A stretch of 16,001 nucleotides of DNA from assembly GCA_019418305.1 (NCBI GenBank), contig DYCA01000027.1:3924-19924 (forward strand), read 5' to 3'. Source of the DNA: Clostridiales bacterium. GTDB lineage: Bacteria; Bacillota; Clostridia; Oscillospirales; Butyricicoccaceae. The notes below the pieces were generated by a model. It was not told where the DNA came from and did no database searches. It saw nothing but the letters and a program-made list of their open reading frames with translations. Made by a program: the position numbers and the translations under genes. Positions 1 to 7,079 of this stretch are shown piece after piece. Position 1 is the stretch's first letter. Every line of letters begins with the position of its first letter.

Positions 1-30
1 GTCACAAATGTTACACTTTTTCGCCTGCTA

Positions 31-59
31 TTGAGCGGCATGCAGGAAAAGACTATAAT
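31..59 (+). promoter_or_regulatory. Sigma-A promoter of the first SLH-protein gene
   Basis: A TTGAGC -35 box (31-36) is separated by 17 bp from a perfect TATAAT -10 box (54-59). It lies 33 bp before the start codon at 93, so transcription should begin near 66 and give a short leader. A 5-bp inverted repeat (CCTGC 24-28, GCAGG 42-46) overlaps the -35 region. It could be an operator, but it is too short to claim as one. Confidence 0.75.
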
Positions 60-92
60 TTATATATCAATCACCCAAGGATGGAAGAATTT

Positions 93-2360
93 ATGCTCAA
101 GAAAACAATATCTGCCCTGTTTGTGGCGTTTATCATGATAATAGGTGCTTCGGCAGCGGGAACAATCTTCCCGGCACAGCGCACGGATGTTGACGGCGTG
201 ACCCGGTACGGCTATCTGGATGAAGAAGGGCGTACCGTGCTGTCGTTTTCCTATGCGCAGGCCGGGGAATTTGCCGCATGCGGTCTGGCGGCGGTCGAGG
301 ATGACAAGTGGCGGACCGCGGTAATCGACCGCGAGGGTCACCTGGTCGTGGATTATACCGACGCGCCGGTATCGGTCGAGTTTTCGGATGACGCGATCGC
401 TTATCGCTATGCCGATCACAGTGTGTACTATACGCTGAAAGGAGAAAAAATAGGCTCTTACGCGGGAGCAGTGGGCTTTTTTGAGGACGGGCTGCTGCTG
501 TGTAAAAGTCCGGCATCCGACCTGTACACCTATGTGACGCAGGACGGCAGCGCCGCGTTTGCAGGTGAATTTAAGGATGCGGGCGTTTTTTCGGGCGGCC
601 GCGCACTGGTTTGCACAACGGATGGACAGTATCTTGCCATCGATACCGAGGGGCAGACACTGTACACGCTGGAAAGCGGCATCGAGCCGCGCTATATGAC
701 CATCTTCGGAGAGGATACCATTGTCCTGTCCAACGGCATGGCCAAGGCGCTGTATTCGCTTTCCCAGAGCGATTATCTGACCGTGTTCAAGTACAGCGAG
801 ATCAGCGAATTTGATGACGGCGTGGCAATGGTGCGCGAGGGCAACCGATGGGGCATGATCAATACATCCGGTAAGCTGCTGACCGAGCCGACTTACTATT
901 ACCTGTCCTATATGGGCGACGGGTTGTATGCCGCCCGCAGCGCGGACGGTTCCGCTTCTGCGGTGGATGCCAACGGAAACGTTGTTTATCGCGTGAGCAG
1001 TTACGTCGGCGGCTTCAGCGAGCTGCGCTATGGTCTTGCCTGGCATGGCACGGCGGACGGCAGCCTTATCTTCTTCAAAAAGAACGGTGGTTATCTCACC
1101 AGCCTGAAAAACGCCGAAAACCCGACGCTTTTGAGCGAAAACGTCGTGCGGGTAACGCAGGACGGTACGCTCAAATACATCAATCTGTCCACCGGCAACA
1201 CGCTGCTGGAGCAGCCGAAATCCTTTGATCTGGGCAGCGGCCTCACGGCAAAGACCGTGCATTATGAAAAATTCATGGGCTATCAGGCGGATGGAACCGA
1301 GCACGGCTGGAATGTGGATTTTCCGGAGCTGAGCGGCCTTTCCGATACAAAGGTGCAGAAAACCATCAACGATGCGATTCGCGTGTTTTTCCTCAAAGGT
1401 CCGTTGGTCACCGCGGAGTACGAAGCGCTGGTAGGCAGCTACGGTGCGTCGGTCGAAGGCTCAGTGCTGGTGGTTTGGGCCAACTGCATCAGTGGACAGG
1501 GCGCGGGCGCAGCCGTGTGGAACGACAGCCTTGCCTTTGATTTGCGCACGGGAGAACAGTACCAAATCAGCGATTTGCTCGTCAGCGGCTATCTGGATAC
1601 CGTCCGGCAGCTGCTGCCCGAGGAGCATGAGATGTATCTGTACAGCTTTCCGCGCATGAGCACTAAAGGCGTGACCTACTACTATAACGAATACGCAAGT
1701 GAGACACGCCGTGCCTATACCGAAAGCTACCTGCTGACCTTTGCGGAGCTGGGCGACGCAGTGGATACCAAGAGCGCGTGCTATCTGGCGCTCAATACCC
1801 CGCTGGTCAAGCCGGCAACCACTGTGGCGGGCTTTTCTGACGTAAAGACCAATCATTGGGCGGCGGAGTATATCCGTAAGGTTGCCGAAGAGAAGCTGAT
1901 GCAGGGAGCGGACGGCAAATTCCGTCCGGAAGAGCAAATCACGCAGGCCGAGGTCTGCGCCACGATTGCGCGCAGCCTGTCGCTGGAAACCGACGGCGAA
2001 AATATGGATGGGATTGATGAGAATGCGTGGTATGCCGAAGAGGTCAGCGCAGTCTGGGCTGCAGGCCTGCTCGACGGTCTGGAGGCGGATTTTCAGCCGA
2101 ACAGCATGATGACACGCGCGGATGCAGCGCAGTTGTTTGCCAATGTGCTGGTGAAGAAAGGAAGCACGCTGCCGAACGACCAGACGGTGGATGAGACGCT
2201 CGCCTCGTTCAAGGACGCGGCGGAGATTCCGGAAAATCGGCGTGCTGCGGTTGTGCTGTGCATGCAGAAAGGGCTTGTCAAGGGGTATACCGACGGTACG
2301 TTCCAGCCGGAGCGCGGCTTTACCCGCGCAGAGTTCGCTAAACTCCTGACCATGATTTAA
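93..2360 (+). CDS. Secreted WG-repeat / DUF3298-like / triple-SLH surface protein
   Basis: This is a 755-aa exported protein. The ATG at 93 is preferred over the in-frame ATG at 81: GGAAG at 83-87 sits 5 nt before it, and the product then begins with a classic signal peptide (MLKK, hydrophobic stretch, cleavage near ASA-AG, about residue 22). Residues about 30-350 hold WG-like repeats, for example GYLDEEGRTV and RWGMINTSGKLL. Residues about 400-570 resemble DUF3298, found in RsiV- and PdaC-type extracytoplasmic proteins (NDAIRVFFL and FDLRTGEQYQISDLL blocks). Residues about 578-755 are three SLH repeats (FSDVKTNHWAAEYI, then YTDGTFQPERGFTRAEFAKLL at the end) that normally bind pyruvylated secondary wall polymer. 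It probably acts at the cell surface. The ligand of the repeat region is unknown. The domain calls come from motif reading only. Confidence 0.88.
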   Translation: MLKKTISALFVAFIMIIGASAAGTIFPAQRTDVDGVTRYGYLDEEGRTVLSFSYAQAGEFAACGLAAVEDDKWRTAVIDREGHLVVDYTDAPVSVEFSDDAIAYRYADHSVYYTLKGEKIGSYAGAVGFFEDGLLLCKSPASDLYTYVTQDGSAAFAGEFKDAGVFSGGRALVCTTDGQYLAIDTEGQTLYTLESGIEPRYMTIFGEDTIVLSNGMAKALYSLSQSDYLTVFKYSEISEFDDGVAMVREGNRWGMINTSGKLLTEPTYYYLSYMGDGLYAARSADGSASAVDANGNVVYRVSSYVGGFSELRYGLAWHGTADGSLIFFKKNGGYLTSLKNAENPTLLSENVVRVTQDGTLKYINLSTGNTLLEQPKSFDLGSGLTAKTVHYEKFMGYQADGTEHGWNVDFPELSGLSDTKVQKTINDAIRVFFLKGPLVTAEYEALVGSYGASVEGSVLVVWANCISGQGAGAAVWNDSLAFDLRTGEQYQISDLLVSGYLDTVRQLLPEEHEMYLYSFPRMSTKGVTYYYNEYASETRRAYTESYLLTFAELGDAVDTKSACYLALNTPLVKPATTVAGFSDVKTNHWAAEYIRKVAEEKLMQGADGKFRPEEQITQAEVCATIARSLSLETDGENMDGIDENAWYAEEVSAVWAAGLLDGLEADFQPNSMMTRADAAQLFANVLVKKGSTLPNDQTVDETLASFKDAAEIPENRRAAVVLCMQKGLVKGYTDGTFQPERGFTRAEFAKLLTMI

Positions 2361-2373
2361 GCGGTTTGTCGGG

Positions 2374-2417
2374 CGATAAATCCTGTCAAACGGAGTCTGC
2401 GGCCCCTTGATTTATCG
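2374..2417. repeat. 9-bp inverted repeat downstream of the first SLH gene
   Basis: CGATAAATC (2374-2382) is repeated in inverse orientation as GATTTATCG (2409-2417) with a 26-bp spacer, starting 13 bp after the stop codon. It can form a long-loop stem that might end or stabilise the transcript. It lacks a following T-run, so a factor-independent terminator is not claimed. Confidence 0.45.
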
Positions 2418-2468
2418 GTATGAGAAACGGGAGTTGGATGTTGTCTGAAAGCAGAGATTCGTCGGATG

Positions 2469-2497
2469 ATGACAAATCCGGCTGTTTCCCGTAAAAT
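2469..2497 (+). promoter_or_regulatory. Probable sigma-A promoter of the second SLH-protein gene
   Basis: ATGACA (2469-2474) and TAAAAT (2492-2497) are spaced by 17 bp, each one base off consensus. The site is 65 bp before the GTG start at 2562. This suggests the second surface-protein gene has its own transcript despite lying in tandem with the first. Confidence 0.5.
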
Positions 2498-2561
2498 AAC
2501 AGTACACAAATGACGAAAATGATGGTAAAATAGGAATAATGAAACCAAAGAGGTGATAGCT

Positions 2562-5138
2562 GTGAAAAGATTTATATCCGCCGTGCTGGCGGTTGCCCTG
2601 CTTTTGTGCACGCTGCCGGCGGCGTTTGCTGCTTCCGACATCGAAAACCACTGGGCAAAACCGTACCTGTTGGAGCTCAATGAGCTTGGGGTCATTAACC
2701 CTTCCTCGGAAGGCGAATATACGCCTGATCAGGCGATTCGGCGTTGGGAGTTCATGCGCTATATCAATCGCGCCTTCGGATTTACGGAAAAAGCCTCGAT
2801 TGATTTTTCCGACGTCAGCAGCAGCGCTGTCTATTATGAGACGGTGCAGATTGCGGTCAAGTATGGCTATATCAACGGTGTCGGCAACGATAAGATGGAC
2901 CCGGATGGCACGCTGACCCGTGAGCAGGCGGCGACCATTCTCGGCCGTCTGCACAAGTATACGCCGAGCACCGACCTGTCCAAGCTCAACAGCTTTTCGG
3001 ATAAGGACAAGCTGAGCAATTACAGCAAGTCCTATGTGGCTGAGGCGGTTGCGCTGGGATATATCAACGGATACACTGATGGCACCTTTAAGCCGCAGGG
3101 CAACATCACCCGCGGCGAAATTGCCAAGATCCTGTATTATTTCCTCGGTTCTTCGCTCAACACCTCAGGAAAAGCCTATACCGGGGAGAATTTGAACACC
3201 GATACCAAGAATGTGACCATTTCTGCGCCCTGCTCGCTGTCCGATGCAACGATTGCAGGCAACCTGTTCATCACGGAGGGCGTGCTTTCCGGCAGCGTCA
3301 ACCTGACCAATGTTACGGTCAATGGCGATATTATTGTCAGCAGCGGCAATGTGACGCTGGACGGCACTTCCGCGCTGCATATGACGGTGTCCAATTCGCT
3401 CGGCCTGACGCCGCAGGTCACCTGCACGGGCAACAGCAACATCGGTGAGGTCGATGTGCAGACCTCCGCGGCGCTGACCGAATCCAATCTTGCAGCATCG
3501 GCCGGCGGCTTTGCCGACCTTGCGATCACCGGCAGCAACCTGTCGCTGACGCTGGATGCCGCAGTGTGGGATGTGACCACCTCGGGTAAGACTTCGATTC
3601 TGACCACGGGCAGCACGTCTATCGGTGAACTGACGGCAAACGGTGAAACAACCGTCACCGGCGGCGGCTCGATTCAGTCTGCGGTGATTACCGTGTCCGG
3701 CTGCGAGTTGATTATGAAGCCCGACACCTATTCGCTGGGCGGCGGCGTGACCGCAGTCATCGCCGGTCAGTCGGTTTCCGCATCGACAGGCGTCTCCATC
3801 TCCCCGTCCACGCTGTCGATCGATATCAACAATCCGAATGGGATTGCGTTTTCCTATGATTTTACCTTCAATGCGGATAAAAACAATCTGATTCGTATGG
3901 CCGTGGACGGTCAGACGCTGGTGATGGGCACAGACTATAACCTGCTGACCGATAAAAACGGCATTCGGGTTTACAAGACCTATCTGAAAACGCTCAGCGC
4001 CGGTGTACATACTGCCGAGCTGGTGTTTGCGGATAATTCCCAGGCCTCGATTGGCATTCTGGTCGGTGATTCCGCGCTCAGCGCAGTCAGCCCATCCCAG
4101 ATTACATTTGACAGGTATAAAGAGTCCCCCAATTATTCCAATGTGACGGCAACGGTTGTCCTGCCCGCCGGCACGTTGCTCAGTTCCATCAGGCTTGGCG
4201 GCACGACGCTGGAGCGCGGCGTGGATTATCTTTATGATTCCTCTACCGGCATCGTTACCTTCTTGAGGGAAGAACTGGAGAAAAAGAATAAGGGTACCTA
4301 TACCATTACCTTTGTACCCAATAAAGGCGCAACGTTCTCCTGCACGCTGAATGTGGTAGATACCGCGCCGGTCAACGGCGTCTCTCCGGCAGAGGTGGAT
4401 TTTGATTCCAACGTCAATTCGGAAGGGTATCAGGATTTGACGATAACGCTCAGCACAGCGGATGGCGCAAAGCTGCAGAAAATCACATCAAACGGAAAAA
4501 CACTGGAAGAAGATTGGCAGTATAAGATCAATGGCAATCAGGTTACGATCAGTAAGTCTGCAATAGCGGACTTGGGTTCCAACGGTGCGGCCTATGCCAA
4601 TTTGACCTTTGTGATGTCCAACGGACAAAATCCGACGCTGCGGGTCAATTACGTGACAACCTATTCATTGACGGCAATCGTCGTGGATGACCTTGGTCTG
4701 CCGATTGAGGGTGCGACTGTTACGTTTGAACCGGAAAACAGTAAAGAAGGCAGCGCAACGCAGAATGTTACAACCGATGCATACGGCAAAGCAACGGTTT
4801 ATGTCAAGAGCGGTACCTATACGATAACCGCGAACCATGCGCGCTTTACGCAGGCGGTTTCTACAACTGAAAGCGTTTCCAGCGCTCGTACCATTAAGTT
4901 GACAGGTGAAATCCTCGAAACCGTACAGATTGTTGTTACCAATGAATACGGTGCGTCGCTCCCCGGCGCGATAGTTACCATCGGCGGTCAGAATGTAACC
5001 ACCGGCGCGGATGGTACCGCTTCATTCAGCCTCAAGCGTGGCAGCTACATGGCGCGGGTTACTTGCTCGGGATATACCTCCCAGACGATTGCTCTGGCGG
5101 TCAGCGGCACGGTGCGTGAGCGCGTACAGCTTAAATAA
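2562..5138 (+). CDS. Modular SLH surface protein with beta-repeat, Ig/X2-like and carboxypeptidase-regulatory-like modules
   Basis: This is an 858-aa exported protein. The GTG at 2562 is chosen over the in-frame GTG at 2553: AGGTG at 2551-2555 is the ribosome binding site (6-nt spacing), and the product then starts MKRFISAVLAVALLL with a signal peptide ending near AFA-AS. Residues about 25-205 are three SLH repeats (DIENHWAKPYLLEL; FSDVSSSAVYYETVQIA; GYTDGTFKPQGNITRGEIAK). Residues about 215-400 are rich in short T/S/V/N beta repeats (NLTNVTVNGDIIV) that suggest a beta-helix or bactofilin-like fold. Three Ig/X2-like modules begin near residues 412, 506 and 606, each opening with a variant of SPxxxxFD or SPSTLSID. 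Two carboxypeptidase-regulatory/Cna-B-like modules begin near 702 and 787 (EGATVTFEPE; PGAIVTIGG). The layout suits a stalk-like adhesin or S-layer-associated protein. No catalytic motif was seen. Confidence 0.88.
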   Translation: MKRFISAVLAVALLLCTLPAAFAASDIENHWAKPYLLELNELGVINPSSEGEYTPDQAIRRWEFMRYINRAFGFTEKASIDFSDVSSSAVYYETVQIAVKYGYINGVGNDKMDPDGTLTREQAATILGRLHKYTPSTDLSKLNSFSDKDKLSNYSKSYVAEAVALGYINGYTDGTFKPQGNITRGEIAKILYYFLGSSLNTSGKAYTGENLNTDTKNVTISAPCSLSDATIAGNLFITEGVLSGSVNLTNVTVNGDIIVSSGNVTLDGTSALHMTVSNSLGLTPQVTCTGNSNIGEVDVQTSAALTESNLAASAGGFADLAITGSNLSLTLDAAVWDVTTSGKTSILTTGSTSIGELTANGETTVTGGGSIQSAVITVSGCELIMKPDTYSLGGGVTAVIAGQSVSASTGVSISPSTLSIDINNPNGIAFSYDFTFNADKNNLIRMAVDGQTLVMGTDYNLLTDKNGIRVYKTYLKTLSAGVHTAELVFADNSQASIGILVGDSALSAVSPSQITFDRYKESPNYSNVTATVVLPAGTLLSSIRLGGTTLERGVDYLYDSSTGIVTFLREELEKKNKGTYTITFVPNKGATFSCTLNVVDTAPVNGVSPAEVDFDSNVNSEGYQDLTITLSTADGAKLQKITSNGKTLEEDWQYKINGNQVTISKSAIADLGSNGAAYANLTFVMSNGQNPTLRVNYVTTYSLTAIVVDDLGLPIEGATVTFEPENSKEGSATQNVTTDAYGKATVYVKSGTYTITANHARFTQAVSTTESVSSARTIKLTGEILETVQIVVTNEYGASLPGAIVTIGGQNVTTGADGTASFSLKRGSYMARVTCSGYTSQTIALAVSGTVRERVQLK

Positions 5139-5156
5139 CGCCTTTTTCGCAAAAAC

Positions 5157-5188
5157 AAGCCGTCCGGCACATGCCGGACGGCTTTTGC
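5157..5188. terminator. Bidirectional rho-independent terminator between convergent genes
   Basis: AAGCCGTCCGGC (5157-5168) pairs with GCCGGACGGCTT (5173-5184) around a 4-nt loop (ACAT) and is followed by a short T-run. On the other strand the stem is followed by T-rich sequence from the A-run at 5151-5155. It lies 19 bp after the plus-strand stop codon at 5138 and just past the 3' end of the minus-strand CBS gene, so it can serve both. Confidence 0.88.
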
Positions 5189-5205
5189 TATACCAATAAA
5201 GTAGC

Positions 5206-5604
5206 TTATTCCTTTTTGCAGGAGTCCCGCAGAAACTGGATGACATCCCGCCGTGTAATAATGCCGCAGAACATCCCGCGTCCATCGGTTACGGGTACGA
5301 AATTCTGCGCGGAGACCAGATCTATCATGTTTTCCATGCGTGCATCAATGCCGACCGAACTGTGCCGGATGCGCCGGGGCACCTCCCCGACGGTCATGTG
5401 GTCGAGCTGCTCGGCGGTGTGGCTGAGCACCAGACGCAAAAAATCGCCCTCGGTGATGGTGCCGGTGTAGCGCCCCTTGGGGTCGACAACCGGGATGGCG
5501 GTAAAGCCGCTTTGCATCATATCGTCGATAGCCTGCCGCACGGAACAATCCGCGGATAAGTATGAAACCTCTGCCTTAGGCTTGAGGAAAAAAGAGATGT
5601 TCAT
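5206..5604 (-). CDS. Small two-CBS-domain protein
   Basis: This 132-aa cytosolic protein consists almost entirely of a CBS pair (Bateman module). CBS1 spans residues about 5-62 (VRQAIDDMMQSGFTAIPVVD, then GRYTGTITEGDFLRLVL). CBS2 spans residues about 72-130 (MENMIDLVSAQNFVPVTDG, then GIITRRDVIQFL). Such modules bind adenine nucleotides such as AMP, ATP or c-di-AMP. Stand-alone Firmicute CBS pairs include c-di-AMP receptors of the CbpB/DarB type, but the ligand here cannot be read from the sequence. The start is well supported by AAGGAGG 7 nt before the ATG. It is divergent from the lipoprotein gene to its right and convergent with the SLH gene to its left. Confidence 0.88.
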   Translation of the reverse strand: MNISFFLKPKAEVSYLSADCSVRQAIDDMMQSGFTAIPVVDPKGRYTGTITEGDFLRLVLSHTAEQLDHMTVGEVPRRIRHSSVGIDARMENMIDLVSAQNFVPVTDGRGMFCGIITRRDVIQFLRDSCKKE

Positions 5605-5633
5605 TGTATGTCCTCCTTGTGGATTCTGTCTCT

Positions 5634-5662
5634 ATTTTACGATGACGGTGCGCAATGGTCAA
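5634..5662 (-). promoter_or_regulatory. Sigma-A promoter of the CBS-domain gene
   Basis: On the minus strand TTGACC (plus positions 5657-5662) and TAAAAT (5634-5639) are 17 bp apart, 30 bp upstream of the start codon at 5604. The position and match support a dedicated promoter. Confidence 0.75.
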
Positions 5663-5671
5663 CTGATTCTA

Positions 5672-5694
5672 GTTAATGCTAACAATTTATTAAC
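5672..5694. repeat. Inverted repeat GTTAAT-N11-ATTAAC in the divergent intergenic region
   Basis: GTTAAT (5672-5677) and ATTAAC (5689-5694) flank the decamer CTAACAATTT (5679-5688). The site lies 10 bp upstream of the -35 box of the CBS-gene promoter. The inner decamer recurs at 6916-6925, and its first nine bases recur inverted at 6944-6952. It may be a regulator site, but no regulator is visible. Confidence 0.35.
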
Positions 5695-5764
5695 ATTTAA
5701 AAATACGCTTCTTGGTTGTTTTGACGGCAAAAGAAGTATTCTACAAAAAAAGTAAGCAATGGAC

Positions 5765-5793
5765 TTGACGAAAACTCTTTTAACTGCTAAACT
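5765..5793 (+). promoter_or_regulatory. Sigma-A promoter of the solute-binding lipoprotein gene
   Basis: TTGACG (5765-5770) and TAAACT (5788-5793) are spaced by exactly 17 bp. Transcription should begin near 5800, giving a leader of about 57 nt before the ATG at 5857. Confidence 0.75.
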
Positions 5794-5801
5794 GTAAAAG
5801 C

Positions 5802-5821
5802 GGAAAGGGTTTCACCTTTCC
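5802..5821 (+). promoter_or_regulatory. 5'-end stem-loop in the lipoprotein leader
   Basis: GGAAAGG (5802-5808) pairs with CCTTTCC (5815-5821) around a 6-nt loop. It would sit at the extreme 5' end of the mRNA and leave the AAAAGGGG ribosome binding site at 5842-5849 free. A role as an mRNA-stabilising cap is more likely than attenuation, since no T-run follows. Confidence 0.5.
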
Positions 5822-5856
5822 TTCACATACATTTTACGCAGAAAAGGGGTTTTCAC

Positions 5857-6870
5857 ATGAAGAAGAGATTACTCGCCGCGTTGATGGCCGGCGCAATGGC
5901 CCTGACCATGACCGCCTGCGGCGGCACCAACAACGATAACGCAAATACGGATACGAACGACACCGCCGAAGGCGGCACTGCCGGCAGCTACAAGGTTGGC
6001 ATTGTGCAGCTGGTGCAGCATGAGGCACTCGATGCCGCAACCCAGGGCTTTCAGGATAAGCTGAAGGAGCTGGTGGAGGCAGACGGCGGCTCGGTTGAGT
6101 TTGATCTGCAAAATGCTTCCGGCGACTCCGCCAACTGCGCAACCATTGTCAATGGCTTTGTTTCTTCCGGTGTGAACCTGATTATGGCGAACGCCACGGC
6201 TGCTTTGCAGGCGGCTCAGGCTGCAACGGCGGATATCCCGATTCTTGGCACCTCGGTTTCGGACTACGGCACCGCGCTGGGTGTGACCGACTGGACCGGC
6301 AAGACCGGCACCAACATTTCGGGTACGACCGACCTTGCGCCGCTCGACGGTCAGGCGGAGATGCTGCAGGAGCTGTTCCCGGATGCGAAGAACGTCGGCC
6401 TGCTGTACTGCTCGGGCGAGCCGAACTCTGCGTACCAGATTAACACCATCAAGCCGATTCTGGAAGGCATGGGCTACACCTGCACCGAGTACGCATTCAC
6501 CGACTCTAACGACGTTGCTTCGGTTGCACAGAACGCTGCGTCCGCCAGCGATGTAATCTATATCCCGACCGATAATACCGCCGCTTCCTGCACGGAAGCG
6601 ATTGCAAATGTCGTTTTGCCGGCCAAGGTTCCGGTTGTTGCGGGCGAGCAGGGCATCTGCTCGGGCTGCGGCGTGGCGACCCTGTCGATCGATTACTATG
6701 AGCTGGGCCAGATCACCGGCGAAATGGCGTACGACATTCTGGTGAACGGTTCCAACCCGGGTGATATGGAAGTCCAGCCCGCGCCGAACTTCACCAAGAT
6801 GTACAATGCCGCCAACTGCGAAGCGCTCGGCATCACCGTGCCGGACGATTACACCGCTATCGAAGGCTAA
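5857..6870 (+). CDS. ABC transporter substrate-binding lipoprotein, ABC_sub_bind (TrpX-like) family
   Basis: This is a 337-aa extracellular solute-binding protein. The signal peptide ends in a lipobox with the modified cysteine at residue 21 (LTMTAC, then GGTNNDN), followed by a short Asn/Asp-rich linker. The mature fold starts at YKVGIVQLVQHEALDAATQGF. The conserved core includes the ADIPILGTSVSDYG and NISGTTDLAPL segments, the PDAKNVGLLYCSGEPNS segment, and DVIYIPTDNTAASC near the middle. These blocks are typical of the ABC_sub_bind family, whose members are often annotated as tryptophan/tyrosine or other small-molecule importers. The actual ligand is not determinable here. AAAAGGGG 7 nt before the ATG supports the start. 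Family members are usually followed by permease and ATPase genes. Here AT-rich mobile DNA follows instead, so the operon seems interrupted. Confidence 0.9.
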   Translation: MKKRLLAALMAGAMALTMTACGGTNNDNANTDTNDTAEGGTAGSYKVGIVQLVQHEALDAATQGFQDKLKELVEADGGSVEFDLQNASGDSANCATIVNGFVSSGVNLIMANATAALQAAQAATADIPILGTSVSDYGTALGVTDWTGKTGTNISGTTDLAPLDGQAEMLQELFPDAKNVGLLYCSGEPNSAYQINTIKPILEGMGYTCTEYAFTDSNDVASVAQNAASASDVIYIPTDNTAASCTEAIANVVLPAKVPVVAGEQGICSGCGVATLSIDYYELGQITGEMAYDILVNGSNPGDMEVQPAPNFTKMYNAANCEALGITVPDDYTAIEG

Positions 6871-7000
6871 GCAACATCAAACAGACAAAAACGCAAGTTG
6901 CAATATTAAAGGTAACTAACAATTTTAGATATTGACAAATCAGAATTGTTAGTGTTGCATATAAGCATACGCATAATAGACAAAAAGACATACGTCTTTT
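6871..7000. other. AT-rich junction between host-like DNA and the IS/mobile region
   Basis: This 130-bp gene-free stretch is sharply more AT-rich than the lipoprotein gene before it. It holds a 10-bp perfect inverted repeat (6915-6953), a TTGACA hexamer (6933-6938) with only weak -10 candidates downstream (TGCATA or GCATAT), and a hairpin at its right end. It probably contains the left junction of the acquired DNA, but the exact junction is not visible. Confidence 0.45.
6915..6953. repeat. Perfect 10-bp inverted repeat around a TTGACA hexamer
   Basis: ACTAACAATT (6915-6924) and AATTGTTAGT (6944-6953) are perfect inverted copies with a 19-bp spacer containing TTGACA (6933-6938). The arrangement resembles an operator straddling a -35 box, but the -10 element is poor, so promoter activity is uncertain. 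An attachment site or recombinase site is an alternative. Confidence 0.5.
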
Positions 7001-7002
7001 TG
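6981..7002. terminator. Hairpin with T-run next to the IS30 left end
   Basis: CAAAAAGAC (6981-6989) pairs perfectly with GTCTTTTTG (6994-7002) around the loop ATAC. Imperfect pairing continues outward to about 14-bp arms. The stem ends in a T-run, so it could act as a weak terminator in either direction. The right arm touches the candidate IS30 left end at 7001, which suggests the element targeted this hairpin. Confidence 0.5.
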
Positions 7003-7023
7003 CTTATTTCCAGACACGGCAAA
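7001..7023. repeat. Candidate IS30 left terminal inverted repeat
   Basis: It begins TGCTTATTT and then matches the reverse complement of 8269-8291 at 7 of the next 14 positions. It overlaps the last two bases of the hairpin at 6981-7002, so part of the similarity could be coincidental. Confidence 0.45.
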
Positions 7024-7079
7024 TAGGAACCGTCTATCCAGACCGCTCCTAAGGGAAAAATATTCTGTTGTTTACGGGG

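Noticed and set aside
60..1304. Long minus-strand open frame opposite the first SLH gene
   Set aside because: It is the antisense shadow of a gene with signal peptide, SLH repeats, promoter and ribosome binding site. The hypothetical product has no recognisable domain and no ribosome binding site.
2553..2561. GTG at 2553 as start of the second SLH protein
   Set aside because: This codon lies inside the AGGTG ribosome binding site. The GTG at 2562 has proper spacing and gives a standard signal peptide.
3165..4010. Minus-strand open frame opposite the second SLH gene
   Set aside because: Its composition (Arg/Gly/His-rich) is typical of antisense to a GC-rich beta-repeat gene. It shows no motif or start signal.
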